The position numbers were made by a program, and so were the translations under genes. This document shows positions 6,388 through 7,905 of a stretch of DNA of 7,905 nt, piece by piece. Below the pieces are notes generated by a model. The model was not told where the DNA came from, searched no databases, and saw nothing but the letters and a program-made list of their open reading frames with translations. Source of the DNA: Rickettsiales bacterium (GTDB taxonomy: Bacteria; Pseudomonadota; Alphaproteobacteria; Rickettsiales; UBA3002); the NCBI GenBank assembly GCA_021300075.1, contig JAJTIB010000208.1, forward strand, positions 1-7,905, in the 5' to 3' direction. How positions within the stretch are numbered: the first letter of the stretch is position 1; each line of letters begins with the position of its first letter.

Positions 6388-6918
6388 CTGTAAGCCGGAT
6401 TCTGTACGCCTCACGGCGCGATGACCATTCCTCTAGGCGGTGCGTTGCCGCACCGCTCAAGCAACCTACCCGCGCACGGCCGGGACAGCCTGATTCTTTT
6501 GGAATCGGTGCGCCTATTTGGTCTTGCTCCTGGTGGGGTTTACCCTGCCACGACTGTTACCAGCCGCGCGGTGCGCTCTTACCGCACCTTTTCACCCTTG
6601 CCCTTTTACAATGTCCCCGGCTCGGCCTGCTGACCTCGCCATGGGACGCCGCTTCGCGGGCTCATGGCTGGCTCGCGCTGCTGCGCTCGCATAACCACGG
6701 TCCCAACAGGGCGGTTTGTTCTCTGTGGCACTTTCCCTCGGCTCGCGCCGGGCGGGCGTTACCCGCCACCATTTCCCCGGAGTCCGGGCTTTCCTCGGGA
6801 TATTTGAGTGCTCCGGACAGAAGGCTTCGCCTCCACCTTGAGCATTCCAAATTGGCCGCATAGGAGGTGTTCCCTCTGCTGCGACATACGATAACCCCGC
6901 GGTCATCCAGCCATCTGG
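6379..6918 (-). ncRNA. rnpB: RNase P RNA, bacterial A-type, enlarged
   Basis: This is the catalytic RNA of ribonuclease P, which removes tRNA 5' leaders. The ends are set by P1, CCAGATGGC (6918-6910) with GCCATCTGG (6387-6379), and P2, GATGACC (6907-6901) with GGTCATC (6426-6420). Conserved blocks are GAGGAAAG (6796-6789), ACAGAGAACAAACCGC (about 6726-6711), GGTGCGGTAAGAGCGCACCGC (about 6588-6568), GAGCAAGACCAAATAGG, and AGAATCCGGCTTA at the 3' end. P9 has a GCGA loop and P18 a GCAA loop. Helix P4 forms between 6791-6783 and 6399-6392. Length is about 540 nt against 377 in E. coli; the extra sequence is mainly in P3 (about 104 nt, 6900-6797) and P12 (about 113 nt, 6710-6598). The base at 6788, equivalent to E. 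coli U69, is C on the RNA strand. P15 (GCGCAC/GTGCGC) encloses a loop without a GGU triplet. The location next to mraZ is, as I recall, common in alphaproteobacteria. Confidence 0.95.
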
Positions 6919-6925
6919 TAACAGA

Positions 6926-6954
6926 GTAATAGCGGGTTTTGGGGGCGGAGGCAA
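6926..6954 (-). promoter_or_regulatory. Promoter of rnpB
   Basis: The minus strand reads TTGCCT (6954-6949), a 17-nt spacer, and TATTAC (6931-6926). The predicted start at about 6919 falls directly on the 5' end deduced independently from helix P1, so transcription would begin at or next to the mature RNA end. That agreement is the main support. The -35 lies 23 bp from the edge of the palindromic repeat. Confidence 0.7.
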
Positions 6955-6976
6955 GGGTTGGAAATCTGAAGTCGCG

Positions 6977-7111
6977 AAGAATACCTCTCCCTCCGGGAGA
7001 GGTCGGCGAGTGTAACGAGCCGGGTGAGGGCTTGGTGGCGGTGCGGGAAGAAGCCCTCACCCGAAATCATGAAGGATGATTTCGACCTCTCCCGATGGGA
7101 GAGGTATTCTT
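6977..7111. repeat. 135-bp palindromic multi-hairpin repeat (MITE- or REP-like)
   Basis: The ends are 15-bp perfect inverted repeats: AAGAATACCTCTCCC (6977-6991) and its complement (7097-7111). Nested inside are four hairpins: 9-bp stem at 6983-7003 (ACCTCTCCC, loop TCC), 13-bp stem CGGGTGAGGGCTT (7021-7033) with 7051-7063, 9-bp stem CGAAATCAT (7062-7070) with 7076-7084, and 9-bp stem at 7085-7105 (ACCTCTCCC, loop GAT). Phrases such as CCTCTCCC...GGGAGAGG, ACGAGCCGGGTGAGGG and CCCTCACCCG resemble a dispersed intergenic repeat I recall from many proteobacterial genomes. No coding capacity is evident, so mobilisation would need an enzyme in trans. It ends 5 bp after the amidase stop and could act as a transcriptional or mRNA 3' barrier. 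Confidence 0.8.
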
Positions 7112-7116
7112 CCACC

Positions 7117-7839
7117 CTACACCATCCCATGCAGGGCAGCGAGGATGCCGGCGCATTCATTATCCCACACCCCATCCAGGTTGGCGGGGCGGAAATGGCG
7201 CTGGAAGGCAATCACACATAATTTCGTTTTTTCACCGTATTCACCGTCGATCTTAAGGCCGTAACCCCAGTTACAGAGCGATTGCTGCAAGCGCATCACC
7301 TCTTTGCCTTTATCTCCAGGGCGCAGCACCGGGCCGGTGAGGGGTCGTGCATGGGCAGGAAACACCCCCACGCCAGCCTTGGCGAGCATGGGCCAGTCAA
7401 ATAGCTCGCCCGGATCCTGTTTTCTTAAAAACGCCACATCCGAATGGCCGACCACATTCTGCGCCGGTATTTTGTGACGCGCAAGAATCCCCTGGCTCAA
7501 CGCCACTACCGCCACCATCTGCACGGGCGGAAATTGACTGTAGCCCTCGCTATGGCCGGGATTGCTGATTTCAATCCCGATCGAGCGGGCGTTAACATTG
7601 GTCTGTCCCCGCCAGAAGCTCTCCCCCGCATGCCAGGCGCGCTCGGATTCAGCGACCAGCTGATAAACCACCCCTGTTTTGGTGATGACATAATGCGCTG
7701 AAACCCGCGCCTCGGGGTCGCAAAGCCGCGCCACCGCGTCCTCGCAGCTACGCATGTCGGTATAATGCATCACCAGCATATCGACTGGCTGGCCATTGCG
7801 CCCGTCATGATTGGGCGAGGGGGTGGAAATCATCTGCAT
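7117..7839 (-). CDS. N-acetylmuramoyl-L-alanine amidase, AmpD/Amidase_2 family, with C-terminal peptidoglycan-binding domain
   Basis: This is a zinc amidase cutting the bond between MurNAc (or anhydro-MurNAc) and L-Ala in muropeptides or wall. The product is 240 aa. Domain 1 (about 3-150) is Amidase_2: STPSPNHDGRNGQPVDMLVMHYTD supplies His25, IGIEISNPG (87-95) gives the conserved Glu90, and GHSDVAFLRKQDPG (131-144) gives His132 and Asp142, matching the His/His/Asp zinc site of AmpD. Domain 2 (about 170-236) is a PG_binding_1-type repeat: LRPGDKGKEVMRLQQSL, then IDGEYGEKTKLCVIAFQRHF. No signal peptide or lipobox is visible, so it looks cytoplasmic like AmpD although the architecture resembles AmiD. 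Residue 137 is Phe where AmpD proteins usually have Pro after A in GHSDIAP. The start could be Met1 (7839) or Met3 (7833); neither has a strong ribosome binding site. It is followed by the palindromic repeat and rnpB on the same strand. Confidence 0.93.
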   Translation of the reverse strand: MQMISTPSPNHDGRNGQPVDMLVMHYTDMRSCEDAVARLCDPEARVSAHYVITKTGVVYQLVAESERAWHAGESFWRGQTNVNARSIGIEISNPGHSEGYSQFPPVQMVAVVALSQGILARHKIPAQNVVGHSDVAFLRKQDPGELFDWPMLAKAGVGVFPAHARPLTGPVLRPGDKGKEVMRLQQSLCNWGYGLKIDGEYGEKTKLCVIAFQRHFRPANLDGVWDNECAGILAALHGMV

Positions 7840-7905
7840 GGGCGCTTCTTAGACGACCCAGATGCAAATACAAGCCGCAGCGCAGCAATCTTCACACCAT
7901 TGTCA
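7830..7905 (-). CDS. Possible 3' end of an upstream gene overlapping the amidase start
   Basis: Of the three minus-strand frames entering from the right edge, only one stays open: 24 codons reading DNGVKIAALRLVFASGSSKKRPCR before a TGA at 7832-7830. That stop would overlap the amidase Met3 codon as ATGA. I do not recognise the peptide. Chance alone could leave a frame of this length open, and the stretch could equally be an amidase promoter region. Confidence 0.2.
   Translation of the reverse strand, partial: DNGVKIAALRLVFASGSSKKRPCR

Noticed and set aside
6592..7060. Open frames on the minus strand across rnpB (up to 132 codons)
   Set aside because: They lie over the conserved RNase P RNA blocks and their peptides show no family resemblance; GC-rich RNA genes often carry such chance frames.
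7840..7905. Promoter for the amidase
   Set aside because: No pair of -35 and -10 hexamers with 16-18 nt spacing stands out, and the window ends before enough upstream sequence is available.

Overview
This looks like a chromosomal segment of an alphaproteobacterium with moderate to high G+C. The lineage evidence is the MraZ N-terminus (ALFLSTF, then DKKGRVSVP), the MurF P-loop GSVGKTG, the short coiled-coil FtsL, and RNase P RNA beside mraZ. I cannot place it below class level.

Everything identified lies on the minus strand; read right to left. (1) 7117-7839: a cytoplasmic-type AmpD/Amidase_2 N-acetylmuramoyl-L-alanine amidase with a C-terminal peptidoglycan-binding domain. (2) 6977-7111: a 135-bp palindromic repeat with 15-bp perfect terminal inverted repeats and several nested hairpins, filling most of the gap between the amidase and rnpB. 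(3) About 6379-6918: the RNase P RNA gene rnpB. Helices P1 and P2 fix its ends, a promoter with a 17-bp spacer lies directly upstream, and a T-tract follows. At about 540 nt it is unusually long, with enlarged P3 and P12 regions, and it has C where the universally conserved bulged U of helix P4 is expected. (4) About 5784-6368: a gene-poor region containing the mraZ promoter, a five-copy 10-bp TGG(G) direct-repeat array that looks like a MraZ operator, and a possible scrap of a transposase. (5) 1-5783: the start of the division and cell wall (dcw) operon, mraZ-rsmH-ftsL-ftsI-murE-murF, with murF running off the left edge.

The operon is fully overlapping. Every junction is ATGA, TGATG or a 17-nt overlap, so expression probably depends on translational coupling and on one promoter block upstream of mraZ. 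MraZ likely represses that promoter. RsmH methylates 16S rRNA, FtsL and FtsI act at the septum, and MurE and MurF add meso-diaminopimelate and D-Ala-D-Ala to the peptidoglycan precursor. The amidase, in its own transcription unit, serves wall recycling or turnover.

Most of the window is conserved housekeeping sequence. The features most worth a second look are the atypical RNase P RNA, the nested-hairpin repeat next to its promoter, and the MraZ operator array laid over the mraZ promoter. I found no sign of a new defence or biosynthetic system.
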